From Heterohyrax brucei (Eukaryota; Chordata; Mammalia; Hyracoidea; Procaviidae), in NCBI GenBank assembly GCA_028571685.1, contig CM053148.1, positions 92,898,001 to 92,962,000 on the forward strand: 64,000 bases of DNA. The letters are read 5' to 3'. A program made the position numbers and the translations under genes. The notes below the pieces were generated by a model that was given only the letters and a program-made list of their open reading frames with translations, did not search any database and was not told the DNA's origin. Within the stretch, counting starts at the first letter, position 1, and each line of letters starts with the position of its first letter. This document shows positions 1-10,684 of this stretch, in pieces.

Positions 1-1097
1 AAAGGTCTGAGAAAATGATTGCTATTGTTTTTATTGAATCGTCTGAGGCGCCTAGATTCTTTTATGGAACTCTGCTACAATGCATTCCAAATATTTTTCA
101 AAGAGCTTTTCAACTTAAAGATTTCTACACATATGCACAGAAGGATATTCCTTGTGGCTCTGTTGAATTTTCTGTTGTAAATAATGATACCTCCTACTGC
201 CAGCCTGTTCCTTTATGAGTCATATTTTGACTTATATTGAAAAGCAGAGAAATAATTTACATTTGGGTGTCTGCTTACTCAGTTTACAGATTTGTTTAGA
301 TTACATTTTGGGTAGCTTTTCTTGATCACGGAATGACTAAAACATTTTATAGTCAATTTGTTTGCATTTTGTATTCTCTTAAGCATATTAACATTGGAAA
401 TGCCGGGACTGTAAAAAGTTGACTGCCTCCTTCTGTCAATATTTTATCTACAAAATTGCTTACTTAGTCTGGCAAAGGGGAAAAAGACCTACACTTGTTA
501 AAACAAAGCAGTAAAATTTATTGAGACTTTATTTGTGACAACTCCACATGGCCAAGAAAGTGCTGGGCAACATGAGAAAAACTGAAACATAAAACTGTAA
601 TCAACTCCATGAAGCCTCCCCAAATCTCACATTGGAATAATCTGAAACTGACACTTTCATTCTTAGGAGTTTATAATTAAAGAAGGGAAAAGCATGACTT
701 TTTACAGAAATGCCAGGAAAAGACATGAATGTAGTCAAGTTGGAAGCACTGGAGTTTTAAGAGGGATCATTGCTCAGGCTGTAACATCTGTTCCAAGTTT
801 CAAATAAATTGATAGATAAAATTTTGTCATCAGAGAGAGGGAGATTAAATATCAGCTTAGTTCCTAATAAAAGACTGCAGTATGTGAATTAAATTTGAAG
901 CCTACTGGGATTCCAAATTGCCTTCCCTGATACTTCCCCCATATTATACCCATTCTGTAAGTAACACGAGAATTTCAAGTCCTTGCAGAACTCCTTATTA
1001 CAGAAAGTGAATTATCAAATAAATCAGATAGAAAACTCCTTAAGAGTGACTGAAGCATGAGTTACTCCTGTTTCCTCAAGGAAGATTAGAAGAACAA
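1..1097. other. Unique AT-rich DNA, no gene seen
   Basis: No recognisable repeat or gene. The only open frame here (15-218, 67 codons) shows no domain or codon pattern I recognise and is treated as chance. Confidence 0.5.
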
Positions 1098-1256
1098 TAA
1101 AAAACACCTTGCCTTGGAGTGGTTTCCTATTCACGGTGACCCCATAGGATGAAGTAGAACTGCCCCATAAGGTTTCCAAGGAGCATTTGATGGATTTAAA
1201 CTGCCAACCTTTGGGTTGGCAGCCATAGCTCTTAATCACGGTGCCATCAGCGCTCC
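1098..1256 (-). mobile_element. AfroSINE
   Basis: Reverse-complement AfroSINE. It runs from a degraded tail through 'aactgccccataaggtttcc' and 'aactgccaacctttgg' to the head end 'gtgccatcagcgctcc'. It is diverged from the best copies in the window. Confidence 0.85.
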
Positions 1257-1441
1257 TGGAACAGCAATAACAGACTCAATTCCCTCAAGAGAAAGGAAGG
1301 AGCTTGCCGTGCACATCAGTAACTTTAGGGGCATCTACAGGGCTCTCTGATCTTCTAAAATACATGCAGTTTGCCAGTGGTGTCTTGATTTCACTGTTAC
1401 ATATTTAATTATTGCCTGTATATTACTTTTTTCTCTAAGTA

Positions 1442-1463
1442 ACACACACACACACACACACAC
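1442..1463. repeat. (AC)n microsatellite
   Basis: About eleven AC dinucleotides followed by a C run. Confidence 0.95.
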
Positions 1464-1621
1464 CCCCCAAAGAGTCATGTAGCTGCTAATAGTATTTGTC
1501 ATCTGAGGGAGAATACTTCATTTTTGCCCATAACAACAGGACGTTTCCACAATATTTTGTTAATTTGAAAAGTACATCATTTTACCAAAAAAGAAAAGTC
1601 TTTTGGTGCTTACATAGGGTT

Positions 1622-1763
1622 TACCTTGATGGCATAGTAGTTAAGAATTACAGCTGCTAATTGAAAGCTGAGCAGTTTAAATCCATGGAAACTTTATGAG
1701 GCACTTTTACTGTATCTACAGGGTTGCTATGAGTAGAAATCAACTCAACAGCCATGAGTTTTT
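1622..1763 (+). mobile_element. AfroSINE, diverged
   Basis: Shows 'gatggcatagtagttaag', 'acagctgctaa' and 'gttgctatgagtagaaatc' in the normal order. It ends in a T/G-rich stretch. Confidence 0.85.
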
Positions 1764-1926
1764 TGTTTGTTTGTTTTGTTTATTTGTTTATTTTGGGGAG
1801 CAGGAGGGCACAAACAGTTTATACTCAACAACTAAACCTAAAAGTTGGTAATTCGAACTGTGGTGCCATGATCTGCTTCTAGAAAGCCAAGAAAACCCTA
1901 TTCAGGTGTTCTACTGTATAACATGA

Positions 1927-2084
1927 AGAAACTTGGTTGTGCAGTGGTTAGGAGCTGTGACTGCCTAACCAAAAGCTCAACAGTTCAAGTACACCAGCCG
2001 CTCTCTGGAAACACTACAGGGCAGTTCTACTCTATCCAGTAGGGTTTCTATGAGTCAGAATCGACTCAACAACAATGGGTTTTG
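1927..2084 (+). mobile_element. AfroSINE
   Basis: Complete-looking copy from 'gtgcagtggttaggagctg' to 'gtcagaatcgactcaac', ending 'aatgggtttt'. Confidence 0.92.
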
Positions 2085-2104
2085 ATTACATTATGTAGCA
2101 TGCA

Positions 2105-2150
2105 GGGTGTCCAGGAGCCTGAATCCACTCGACAGCAATTGGTTTCGTTT
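2105..2150 (+). mobile_element. AfroSINE tail fragment
   Basis: Only the 3' tail is recognisable ('gaatccactcgacagcaatt', then 'ggttt'). It lies about 20 bp after the previous SINE and may be a second insertion or a partial duplication of its tail. Confidence 0.6.
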
Positions 2151-2218
2151 TTTATGAGATTTATTGGTATTCAATGTTGTTCTCTCCTCATTCTTTTACT
2201 CTTCTTTCACTTACAGTG

Positions 2219-2418
2219 TAAACCAAGAAACGGTTCTCTTCAAGTCGATTCCAACTCACGACAACTCTGTGTATGCCAGAGTAGAACTCTGCTCCCTAAG
2301 ATTTTCAGTGTCCGATTTTTCCTGAGTAGTTAAACATCTCTTCTAAGACACTCTGGGTGAACTTGAACCTCCAGCTCTCTGATTAAAAGCCAAGCAGGTT
2401 AACCATTTGCACCTCTAG
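2219..2418 (-). mobile_element. AfroSINE, long variant with a different body
   Basis: The tail side matches AfroSINE ('caagtcgattccaactca'), but the body differs and carries 'cactctgggtgaacttgaac' followed by 'gttaaccatttgcacc'. The same body recurs near 20.1, 27.7, 46.2, 53.6, 60.6 and 61.4 kb, so it is a second, apparently older SINE subfamily. Confidence 0.75.
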
Positions 2419-2522
2419 AAAACTGAGTGGTATAGAAATCATTTCCAAAGTTTGTTGAGTCTATTTGCAAAATGATCAACTGTCTAGCTACAATCTTTTA
2501 CTGTGTTTTTGTTATGCGACCC

Positions 2523-2672
2523 ACTAAAACCCACTGCTGTCAAGTCAGTGTTGACACAGCGACCCTAGAGGACAGTACAGAATTGCCCCATAGAGTTTCC
2601 AAGGACCGCCTGGTAGATTTAAATTGCCGACCTTTTTCTTAGCAGGCATAGCACTTAATCACCAGGATTTCC
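2523..2672 (-). mobile_element. AfroSINE
   Basis: Reverse-strand copy with 'gccccatagagtttccaagg' and the head end 'cttaatcaccaggatttcc'. Confidence 0.9.
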
Positions 2673-2710
2673 AAAAGTAAATTTTCATCCTAATACATTA
2701 AAATGTTTTA

Positions 2711-2713
<3 letters not shown>

Positions 2714-2741
<28 letters not shown>

Positions 2742-2751
2742 GTATATATAA
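2714..2751. repeat. (TG)n(TA)n microsatellite
   Basis: Compound TG then TA dinucleotide run. Confidence 0.95.
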
Positions 2752-3647
2752 AATGACACTTCTTTGGATTTTATAAGTGCTCAGTGTTGTCCTTTGGACA
2801 AGAAAGATTAGAACACTAGTAAATGCATGTTGCCAAGCTCAGGTGCCCTGGCTGAGAACACAGCACCAAGTTTTCTTGGGTTACCAAATCCCTGGTGGTC
2901 TGGCCTATGATACAGGAAATGGAGCAGTGAGCAGTGTGGGTGACATCACTGTAAAATGTTTGTTCTGCCTTAAGTTGGCTCCTTTTTCACTCCCCAAATT
3001 GCTTATAGTTTCTGTCCTTAAATGCACAGAAAGTTTCTACATAGATTTAAAGTAAAATACAACTCAGATTTCCATGTACTTTTATACCGTAGAAATTGTA
3101 TTCCTCTAAGCAGCTTTCAGCCCAAAAGGTGTGCATCTCACTTCTTTGTGATAGATTTCCATCTCACCACCTCCAGCTAATATTAGGGACAAACTTTTTA
3201 GATTGGCTACAGGGCTCAGCTCTCAGAATCCCCAGACGTTCCAAGCCCTGGAAAGATGCTGAGCAGCTGGTGGGAGGTGGCAGAAGCTGACTTTTACTCT
3301 GACAAACCAAATTCTAAATTTCCCAGGATGCCAAGTCTTGGCCACAATGCTTGTTTAACTTTGCTCTCCCGTCTTCATGCACTATGCATGTGCCTTGCTT
3401 TTAAATACATAGCCATGCCTTTTTTTTTCCTAAGAGTTATTAGTTTTGTTTCTAAGAATCAATCCTGCAATAACCATTTCATTTTGAACATTTAGATTTC
3501 TAGACTGCAAAGGTGATGGCCACAACAAGGGCAGGATTGAAAAAATAGCTCAACAATATATTGTCCTTGATAGTGTATCACTGCTAAGACATTTGTATCT
3601 CTTTAATGAAAGCCTCCATAAACTGGACAGACAGGTGCTTTCCCGGT
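2752..3647. other. Unique DNA, no gene seen
   Basis: No repeat recognised. Three short open frames (2777-3055, 3096-3290, 3256-3495) overlap each other and resemble no known protein. Confidence 0.4.
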
Positions 3648-3694
3648 GTCCTAGATTCTTAGTGCTGCTGTAACAGAAATACCATAAATGGGCA

Positions 3695-3850
3695 GCTTTG
3701 CCGCTGCTGGCTAGTGGATGCTGACTCATAGTTATCCTGTAGGTCAGAATAGACTTGCCCCATAGAGTTTCCAGGGACCGCCTGGAGGATTTGAACTGTT
3801 TACCTTTTGGTTATCAGACAGAGCACTTTACTACTCCACCAGAGTTTCCA
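3695..3850 (-). mobile_element. AfroSINE inside LTR
   Basis: Reverse-strand copy with 'ttgccccatagagtttccag', 'tttggttatcagacag' and the head 'ccaccagagtttcc'. It splits the 5' part of the surrounding LTR. Confidence 0.88.
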
Positions 3851-4072
3851 TGGGTGGCGCTGGTGAAAAGAAATCTAGTTTCTGATAGTTTAGGGAACTA
3901 GAAGTCTGAATTCAAGGCAAGCTCTAGAAAAGTCTGTTTTTCTGTCAGCTCTGGAAGAAAGTCGTCATCGGTTTTCAGCCTCTGTTCTTGGGTTGCTTGG
4001 TAGTCTTCATGTGGAGTGGCATCTATCTTCCCCTATCTGTGCGGGCTTGCTTCTGGATCTAATCTCAGAAGA

Positions 4073-4242
4073 ACAAAAAACCCAAAGCCACAGCAGTCGA
4101 GTCCGGTGGGACTCATGGTGACCCTATAGGTCTGAGCGGAACTGCCCCAGTGAGTTTCCAAGCAGCGCCTGGAAGATCTGAACTGCTGACCTTTAAGTTT
4201 AGCAGGTGTAGCACTTAACCCACTGCACCACCAGGTTTCCAG
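4073..4242 (-). mobile_element. AfroSINE inside LTR with a perfect target-site duplication
   Basis: Full reverse-strand SINE from 'cagcagtcgagtccggtggg' to the head 'ccaccaggtttcc'. It is flanked by a perfect 10-bp direct repeat 'tctcagaaga' at 4063-4072 and 4243-4252, the mark of LINE-driven insertion. Confidence 0.93.
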
Positions 4243-4326
4243 TCTCAGAAGAGATTGGGTAAAACACGGTTACATTAATATGACCTTATTAACATAACAA
4301 GAACCGTATTTTCGCATGTGATTACA

Positions 4327-4440
4327 GCCCTATAGGGCAGAGTAGGACAGCCTCACAGTATTTCCAAAGAGCAGTGGGTGGATTTGAACTGCCAACCTTT
4401 TGATTTGTAGTCAAACTTTTAACCACTGTGCTAGTTCCAT
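4327..4440 (-). mobile_element. AfroSINE body fragment inside LTR
   Basis: Body and head without the 3' tail ('gatttgaactgccaaccttt'). A separate tail-like piece follows at 4452-4511. Confidence 0.8.
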
Positions 4441-4451
4441 CCACAGTGGTA

Positions 4452-4511
4452 ACAAACCAAAAACCAAATCAAGTTCCATCAGATTGGTTCCTATTCATAT
4501 GGACCCTACAG
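4452..4511 (-). mobile_element. AfroSINE tail fragment
   Basis: Contains 'aaccaaaaaccaaatcaag', then 'cagattggttcctattcata', matching the reverse complement of an AfroSINE tail. It lies just before the LTR end. Confidence 0.6.
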
Positions 4512-4798
4512 GGGTTAGGAATTATAACATATGTTTTTCAGATATATAATTCAATCCATAACAGATGAAATTAAAAAAAAAAAGTCTTAGCCCAATGCTT
4601 CTATTTGTCCAAACATCATGAAGTATAAAAAGAGCCAGGGTCAAATAAACTATGATATGATGCTAATATAAATGATCACTTCCTTGTCATATCCTTTCTA
4701 TAATTTCTCCCACACATATACTTCAGATGATGTCCCTTATCCTTCTAAAGTAAAAGCATGAGTTCAATAACTATATATTGTCTACTCTATATTGAACT

Positions 4799-4996
4799 GA
4801 AGAGTCTTGTGGTGCATTGGTTAAGCACTTAGCTGCTAACTAAAAGATTGGTGACTTGAATCCTCCAGTCACACTGTGGCAGAAACACGTGGCAGTTGAC
4901 TTCTATAAAGATTGTAATCTTGGAAAACTTGTAGGGGAGTTCTACTCTGTCTTATAGGGTTAGTATGAGTCAGAATCAACTTGATGACAATGAGTG
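4799..4996 (+). mobile_element. AfroSINE, long variant
   Basis: Contains an extra internal segment ('gtggcagttgacttctataa', then 'agattgtaatcttgg') between the tRNA-like head and the common tail. The same insert recurs near 17.9, 24.5, 51.9 and 55.8 kb. Confidence 0.85.
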
Positions 4997-5749
4997 TATA
5001 TTGACCTACACTGAACAGATAAGTAGATATCATTCTTCTCCTTTTTGTCTGTTATGTCTGTATCTTTATCCAGCGGACAATTTCATAATGCTTACTCTTC
5101 TTAAGACAGTTCACGATTTTGTCTGTTTCTTGCCTGTCTTGCTGATCATTCTGGCCCAGCCTTTCTACTTTTATTTTCATCTAAATTACACAAACTTTTC
5201 CCCAAATCGTTTCTTGCCTTTCATGCTACTACAGAGTCTCAACCAGAAACAGATGACTATTCCAACGGAATAATTGAGAATAATGTAATAAAAAGACTAT
5301 TTAAAAGAGTGGGCAAAATAATGGGAAATGTTAAAACATACTTTCCTTTAGGTAACATCAACTGGGCACAATGTGACCAGTCAGGAAGAACCACATAAAA
5401 ATAAGTTACCGGACCATATTGTCTCCCACTGTCCAATGTCAATTGGCTTAAGCTAACAATAAATCATGGGGCAGGGAAGACCCAGCTAGTGTAGCTATGT
5501 AATCAATTGCCCAAATAAAGATACTTTTGAGAACAATATGTTGTCCTATTTACAATAAAACTGGGACAACAGACATAAATTGGTCACCTTTGCTGAAAGC
5601 ATTATAGGGCAACTTTCTGGATCATAGAGCAGCTTGGAGTTAGATGCAAAGCGAATGGGGAGGAACAAATAGAAAATATTCAGTTCAATTTCTCCATTCA
5701 TTTCTATTCTCCTATCTGCCCAAGTTTTTTGTTTGTTTCATGTAAGAAT
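4997..5749. other. Unique AT-rich DNA, no gene seen
   Basis: No repeat recognised. The open frames 4965-5273 (+) and 5257-5442 (-) have no recognisable homology, and the first starts inside a SINE. Confidence 0.45.
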
Positions 5750-6293
5750 TTGTCTTGGTCATCTGGTCCTGCTCTAACAGAAATATCACAAACTGATGAC
5801 TTTAACAAAGAAAAGTTTATTCTTACACAGTACCATAGTCTATGCATCTGAATTCAAGATGTCCACTCCATGGGAAATGGTTTCCCTCTTTGTGGGTTCG
5901 GGGGGAAAGCCCTTGTGTTGTGTCCGTCTTAGGTTGGGGAGCATCTTGGTGCAGGATCCTCAGGTCTGAAGGATGCACTCTACTCCTGGCACTGATTTCT
6001 TAACAGTATGAGATTCCCAACTCTTTGCTTGCTTCCCTTTCCTTTTATCTCTTGCAGGATGAAAGGATAAAAAGTGGTACAAGCCACACTCCAGGGAAAT
6101 TCCCTTAGTAGGAATGTTACAGTAGCCCCCTTAGCATCTTTTAACATAATCTGATCTATTACCCACAGGCAGAGATTAGGATTTACAGTACAGGAAAAAA
6201 TCACAAAATGGAGAACAATCTCACAATACTGGTAATCACAGCCCAGCCAAACTTCTATATGTATATTTGGGTGGACACAAGTCAATCCATGAC
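5750..6293 (+). mobile_element. MLT1-like (ERVL-MaLR) solo LTR, fossil
   Basis: Looks nearly full length, from 'tgtcttggtcatctggtcc' through 'ctttaacaaagaaaagttta' and 'ccttttatctcttgcaggat' to 'cacaagtcaatccatgaca'. Its internal sequence closely parallels the LTR at 62.4-62.9 kb. It is non-coding and belongs to an old eutherian family. Confidence 0.75.
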
Positions 6294-7321
6294 AGTTTTC
6301 TTATAACTTTTGTATTTTCAGAGACCTAGTGATGGTCAGCTACTCTTCTCACTCTAAGAACTTGAATCACATAGTCATTTGACAAATTTTATCTTTTGCA
6401 GTGGTCTTCAGATTCATATCCAACTGATTCCGTACTCCATAATCACCTGAAAGTTAACACACAAACACCTTGTTGTGTCCATGTAAAACTTACCCTTCTT
6501 CATCAAGGCATAATCCTGTGGCTGGTATTATCCTACACCTAAGATAAAAGAGTGTTTCTGACTCCTTTCCTCAATATTGGAAATCCAATCAATCACCAAG
6601 TTCTCTCATTTAAGCAATCAATCATAGGTTACTTCTTAAGTATTTCTAAAATGTGCTTCCTCTTTTCTGCCTTTACTGACTGGTTCATATGATGTTTGAT
6701 TTTTGTGGTTAACTGTGTCATATGCACAGAGATCAAAGATCGTGAGAATTGTCACAGTGGCTGGATTTCATAAGATGGAGAACTCACATCCCTACGAGAA
6801 CCTGTCTGAGGCAAAGCAATTTTCAAGACTTTATTAACACAAGGGTAGTGAAACCTGGAAGATAACTGAAATGAGTTTGAAGTGATGCAGCAAGGGAAAA
6901 AGTTGGTGAAGTAAAATGTTAGAGGGAGGTTTTTATTTTTTTCTATTTGTTATTGTTTTTAGGATGAGAAATATAGGTTGTATGAGTTTATAATAAGCAG
7001 CCTAGTGGAAGACTATTTATTTTAAAAAAATCTTTTTTTAAAGGCAACAAATAATATCACTAACGAAACAGGATCCCCAAGGAGTATGTTAAGAAGTAAA
7101 TCTGGGCAAAATTAAAATTTAATACCTTTTTTCCTAAAATGAAAATAAAGGAGAAACAACAGAAAACGTTTTAAGTTCCAAAGGAAGAAAAAAAGTCATT
7201 GATGATCATTTGAACACTTGCGTACGATTTAATAGTGTAAGTGAAACATTATTTAGCTATTCCCTGATATTTTTCATTTGGATATGGCTTGCATTTGCAT
7301 TCTTTTCTTTGTCTTCTTTTG
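6294..7321. other. Unique AT-rich DNA, no gene seen
   Basis: No recognised repeat and no meaningful open frame. Confidence 0.45.
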
Positions 7322-7622
7322 ATCGTTATGGGAAAGTGAAGATCACTTACTAATGAAGATTAAACACTGCTGCCTTTAAGATGGATTAGACATCAACCAA
7401 AAGAAACCCCAAATCCTCAAAACTGGACCAATGAGTGGATAAATGGAGAAAATATTCAAGTTATAAAGGATTTCATTTTAATTGGATGAACACCCATGGA
7501 AGCAGCAGTCAAGAATTCAAATGAGATGTTAGCCAAGTGCCGTCGACTCGGATCCCACTCATGGCGACTAGGGGCCAGGTGTTTCACTGGGTAAATCTGC
7601 TCCAAAACATCTCTTTCAGCTA
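7322..7622 (+). mobile_element. RTE/BovB-class LINE fragment
   Basis: Matches the part of the RTE reading frame just after the YADD motif: 'cacttactaatgaagatta', 'aactggaccaatgag', 'catggaagcagcagtcaag', 'gggtaaatctgctccaaaac'. The same region occurs at 58.5 kb and, reversed, near 49.7 kb. It is broken by a roughly 45-bp SINE-tail insertion at 7531-7576. Confidence 0.85.
7531..7576 (-). mobile_element. Tail-only retroposon inserted in RTE
   Basis: Consists of 'agccaagtgccgtcgactcg' and about 25 further bases of the AfroSINE/RTE tail. The RTE sequence resumes directly after it. Flanks 'agatgtt' and 'aggtgttt' look like a short, slightly diverged target-site duplication. Confidence 0.75.
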
Positions 7623-7709
7623 AAAAGGAAGGATGTCACTTTAATGACTAAGTGATGCTTGACACAATCCATGCTATTTTTAATTTGCAAGAGCTCATTG
7701 TGTATTACT

Positions 7710-7845
7710 AAAAAACAAATGAAACCCATCTCTGTCAACTTGACTCTGACTCATAGCAATCCTAGAGGACAGAATAGAACTGCCCCACAGAGTTTCCAAG
7801 GAGTGGCTGATGACTTAGATCTTATCCACAGTACCCCCAGGGCTA
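7710..7845 (-). mobile_element. AfroSINE, partial
   Basis: Reverse-strand copy with 'actgccccacagagtttcc'. The head is shortened by loss of the tRNA-like middle part. Confidence 0.85.
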
Positions 7846-8026
7846 GATTATGAGTTAAAGATATTAATAATTAATCCTCAATTTTATTACATCTCTTCAA
7901 AATCAATCATGTGTGTGCTTCCTTAAATTTATTTTCTGTATATATTTTAAGATGTTTTAATCAGTAAATGTGTATTTTCCTGTATAAATATTAGATTTCT
8001 TAGTTAAAAAAAAAGGTCTTAGGTGT

Positions 8027-8089
8027 AATTGTTGATTTGGTCTTATGCATAATCGTTGATTTGGTCTTATGCATAATTGTTGATTTGGA
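8027..8089. repeat. 24-bp tandem repeat, about 2.6 copies
   Basis: The unit contains 'gttgatttggtcttatgcat' and repeats with a 24-bp period and very few differences. It lies in otherwise unique DNA. Confidence 0.9.
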
Positions 8090-8254
8090 ATTGAGACTTT
8101 AAGTCATGTAGAATTTACTTGTGTTGTAGTTTTGACATCCAGTTTTATCTCAGAAAAATAGTCAAATGTGCCTTAAAAATGTGTAAAATTAACTCTTCTT
8201 TCCTATGAAATGAAATATTACACGTTTCCATATATGAACTTGTCTTGCATTTGT

Positions 8255-8790
8255 GTTGTTAGGTGCTTTTAAGTCAGTTCTGATTCATGACAACCCTAAT
8301 GCACAACAAAACGCTGCCCAATCCTACATCACCCTACAATCTTTGCCATGTTTAAGGCCATTTTGGCAGCCATTGTGTCAGTTCATCACATTGAGAGTCT
8401 TCGTTATTTTCACTGACCCTCTATTTTGCACTTTTTCAGGAAACCAAAACCAAAAAAAAAAAAACAAAAAACAGAAGAAAAAACTAAACCTGGTGTCATC
8501 TAGTTGATTCCAGCTGATAGGAACCCTATCTACCGGATAGATCTGCCCCATAGAATTTCCAAGGAGCACTTAGTGGATTCGAAGTGCCAACCTTTGGTTA
8601 GCGGTCATAGGGTCATAGCAACTAACCACACCAACAGAATTTCCTTTGCAGGGAAAAGTCCCTCCTAATAACTTGTCCAAATTGAGATGAAGTCTCATCA
8701 TGCTGGCTACATATCAAAGACAGATTTGTTCAGTCTCCTGGCAGTCCATTGCACATTCAATGCTCTCTTCCATTTTAAAGTAGTCCCAAT
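8255..8790 (-). mobile_element. RTE/BovB-class LINE 3' end, split by a SINE
   Basis: Begins at the reversed 3' terminus ('gttgttaggtgctttt', then 'aagtcagttctgattcat'), continues through 'cactgaccctctattttgca', and resumes after the SINE at 'aagtccctcctaataacttg' and 'gcagtccattgcacattcaa'. The order matches the RTE copies at 17.2 and 40.6 kb. Confidence 0.85.
8441..8644 (-). mobile_element. AfroSINE inside RTE
   Basis: Reverse-strand SINE with a long A-rich lead, then 'gatctgccccatagaatttc' and the head end 'accaacagaatttcc'. RTE sequence lies on both sides. Confidence 0.9.
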
Positions 8791-9640
8791 TGTTTCCTAA
8801 CTCCACAAAGACATCTCGTGGAGAAACTTACCTTAAATGAGCACTAAAGTCTGTTTGTTTTATTTATTCTATTTTAAAATTGAGTTCTGTGTTATTTTTT
8901 CTATAGTGTAATTTAAAATATTAATGACATAGAATGGACACACCATGAAAATCATTAAACCTGAGCATCTGTACAGTTCAAAAAAAAAAAAAAAAAGAAG
9001 AAGAATAGCATCATAACTATTATGTAGATTTTGGAGTCAGATAAATTAAGGTTTTAAAAATGAACTTTTCAATCACTAACTTGGCCATTTTAGATACTCA
9101 TATGTTACTTGGTTGTTGTAGGCTAGCAGGCTCAGTAAAGAATAAATTCAGCTCAGTATTACAGAAATACCATCCAAAAAGCTAACAAAGCTGGCTTAAC
9201 CAAAGTCTTATATTTTTTAACATGTGCACAGGAGTGCATTCCAGGGCCCCACCTCCAGGCAAGGACTTTAGAATGAAGAATGTGCCACAATCCGGTTAAA
9301 GCACAGGCTACTTGCATCATTTACACTTTTACTTTCAAATCACTAAAAGTCAAAGCCAGTATGTCTTATGTTATGGTGCTGTTTAACAAATCTGTAAAGA
9401 TTTAAAAGAACTATTGATTTTAAATCTTGCTCTCCTTGGTGTGTATCTTTGAGGATTATGACTGTTTATGAAATGATATACTTAATACAAGATAATATAC
9501 ACCTACTCCTCACTTATTCACCATCTCATTGTCTGACATTTTGCATTTTTGACAACAATAAATACTCTACTCTCTGACTATTTTGTGCATTAATGATGTA
9601 CATGGAGCAATAATGAATTGTAAGTTGTGAAGGGAGAGTA
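8791..9640. other. Unique AT-rich DNA, no gene seen
   Basis: No repeat recognised apart from a 17-base A run near 8980. No meaningful open frame. Confidence 0.4.
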
Positions 9641-9644
9641 ACAC

Positions 9645-9945
9645 TGGCTGGGATGGTTAGCTAAGATTATGGGTCAGTTTGGCTAGACCATGATTCCCAG
9701 GGGTTTAGTAATTACATAATGTTGTAATTTGGCAGGTAAGTAGTGACGTAATTAGGTAGTCATGAAAGATGTAATTTGACAGTTACATACAAATGTAGTC
9801 ATCCTCCGTATTGTCATCTGTGCCGTCATCCTTCAGTTTTTCATAGTAACAATTTTCATGTAATGACCTGATCTTGTAACCCAACTGGATTAATAAGGTA
9901 GCAGTGAGAACCCTGCAAACTTGAGGCAAAACTGTGTCTCAGAGT
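9645..9945 (+). repeat. Interspersed repeat with degenerate internal tandem units, family not assigned
   Basis: Starts near 'gggtcagtttggctagacca' and contains several decayed copies of a motif like 'atgtaatttggcagttacat' (around 9700-9800), followed by 'gtagtcatcctcc'. It resembles an elephant-lineage LTR-like repeat I half recognise. The family call is uncertain. Confidence 0.5.
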
Positions 9946-10384
9946 AAACATTACTAATTATCAAAGTTAATTATTTCATAACTGTGGCTTGAAATTACCT
10001 GCTTGAGGAAAGAATAAATGATTTCACAAATAAATGAATTCACAAAACAAAAACCAAGAACACTGTCATTAGGGTACCTAAAAAGATTTTTGTTAATAAA
10101 ACCATTTGACTTTATTCATCATATTTATTTTCTACCATGATGTGAAATATTCTTCTGCTCCATATTTTCTACTAGGAGTCCTCTAAAGAGCCTCACTCCT
10201 TTCCTCTTTCATTTCCTTGGTCGTTCTTCTTAAGAGAAGGAGACCTGACCTCCTGACAGTTGGAGAAACTGAGCTGGTCAAATTAACCCCTTCACTCTCC
10301 ATTCTTCCATTGATCTTACTACTAGCCAAAGCAGTTCTTCCCCACACCATAAAGTGCAGAGTTGTAGAGATTTATCTTTAATTA
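9946..10384. other. Unique DNA, no gene seen
   Basis: No repeat recognised. Confidence 0.4.
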
Positions 10385-10620
10385 TCAAGATGTATAGTCA
10401 CCAGACGGGTACATTCCTAGTTCAGAGACAGGATATTTATAGCAGATGTATCCATCGGAAAGAAAGTCAAAATTATGGTATCCGTCCGACAGTTTCCCAT
10501 GTCTTTCTGTTGGTTCTGAACATTTATTACAGACATCAGAGAACTCTTTACTGATCTTCAGGTGGTTCAGGTAAAGGTTTGTATTGTTTAGAAGCCATTT
10601 AATGACAGATAAACTATGGA
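10385..10620 (-). other. CpG-retaining, weakly coding-like stretch
   Basis: A minus-strand frame running past this stretch stays open for 107 codons (10385-10708). It includes 'KLSDGYHNFDFLSDGYICYK'. A second frame near 10586-10601 reads 'KQYKPLPEPPEDQ' before a stop. Several CpGs survive in CpG-poor surroundings. I do not recognise a protein. It could be a processed pseudogene fragment, a diverged exon or chance. Confidence 0.2.
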
Positions 10621-10656
10621 TTTTACATAATTTAAAGACAAAAAAATGAGGTTGCT

Positions 10657-10684
10657 TAGACTCGACGGCACTTGGGTTTGGGTT
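10657..10684 (+). mobile_element. Possible tail-only retroposon
   Basis: Contains 'gactcgacggcacttggg', the AfroSINE/RTE tail variant, with no SINE body. No convincing target-site duplication is visible. Confidence 0.5.

Larger units (their letters stand above)
3648..4563 (+). mobile_element. MLT1-like (ERVL-MaLR) solo LTR, fossil, carrying SINEs
   Basis: Begins near 'ttagtgctgctgtaacag' with 'aataccataaatgggcag' and ends near 'ttcaatccataaca', the two ends typical of MLT1-like LTRs. It is expanded by AfroSINE insertions at about 3695-3850, 4073-4242, 4327-4440 and 4452-4511. It is an old, non-coding, clearly broken copy that predates the SINEs inside it. Confidence 0.7.

Noticed and set aside
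5980-6285. 101-codon minus-strand open frame
   Set aside because: It falls within an MLT1-like solo LTR and has no protein features.
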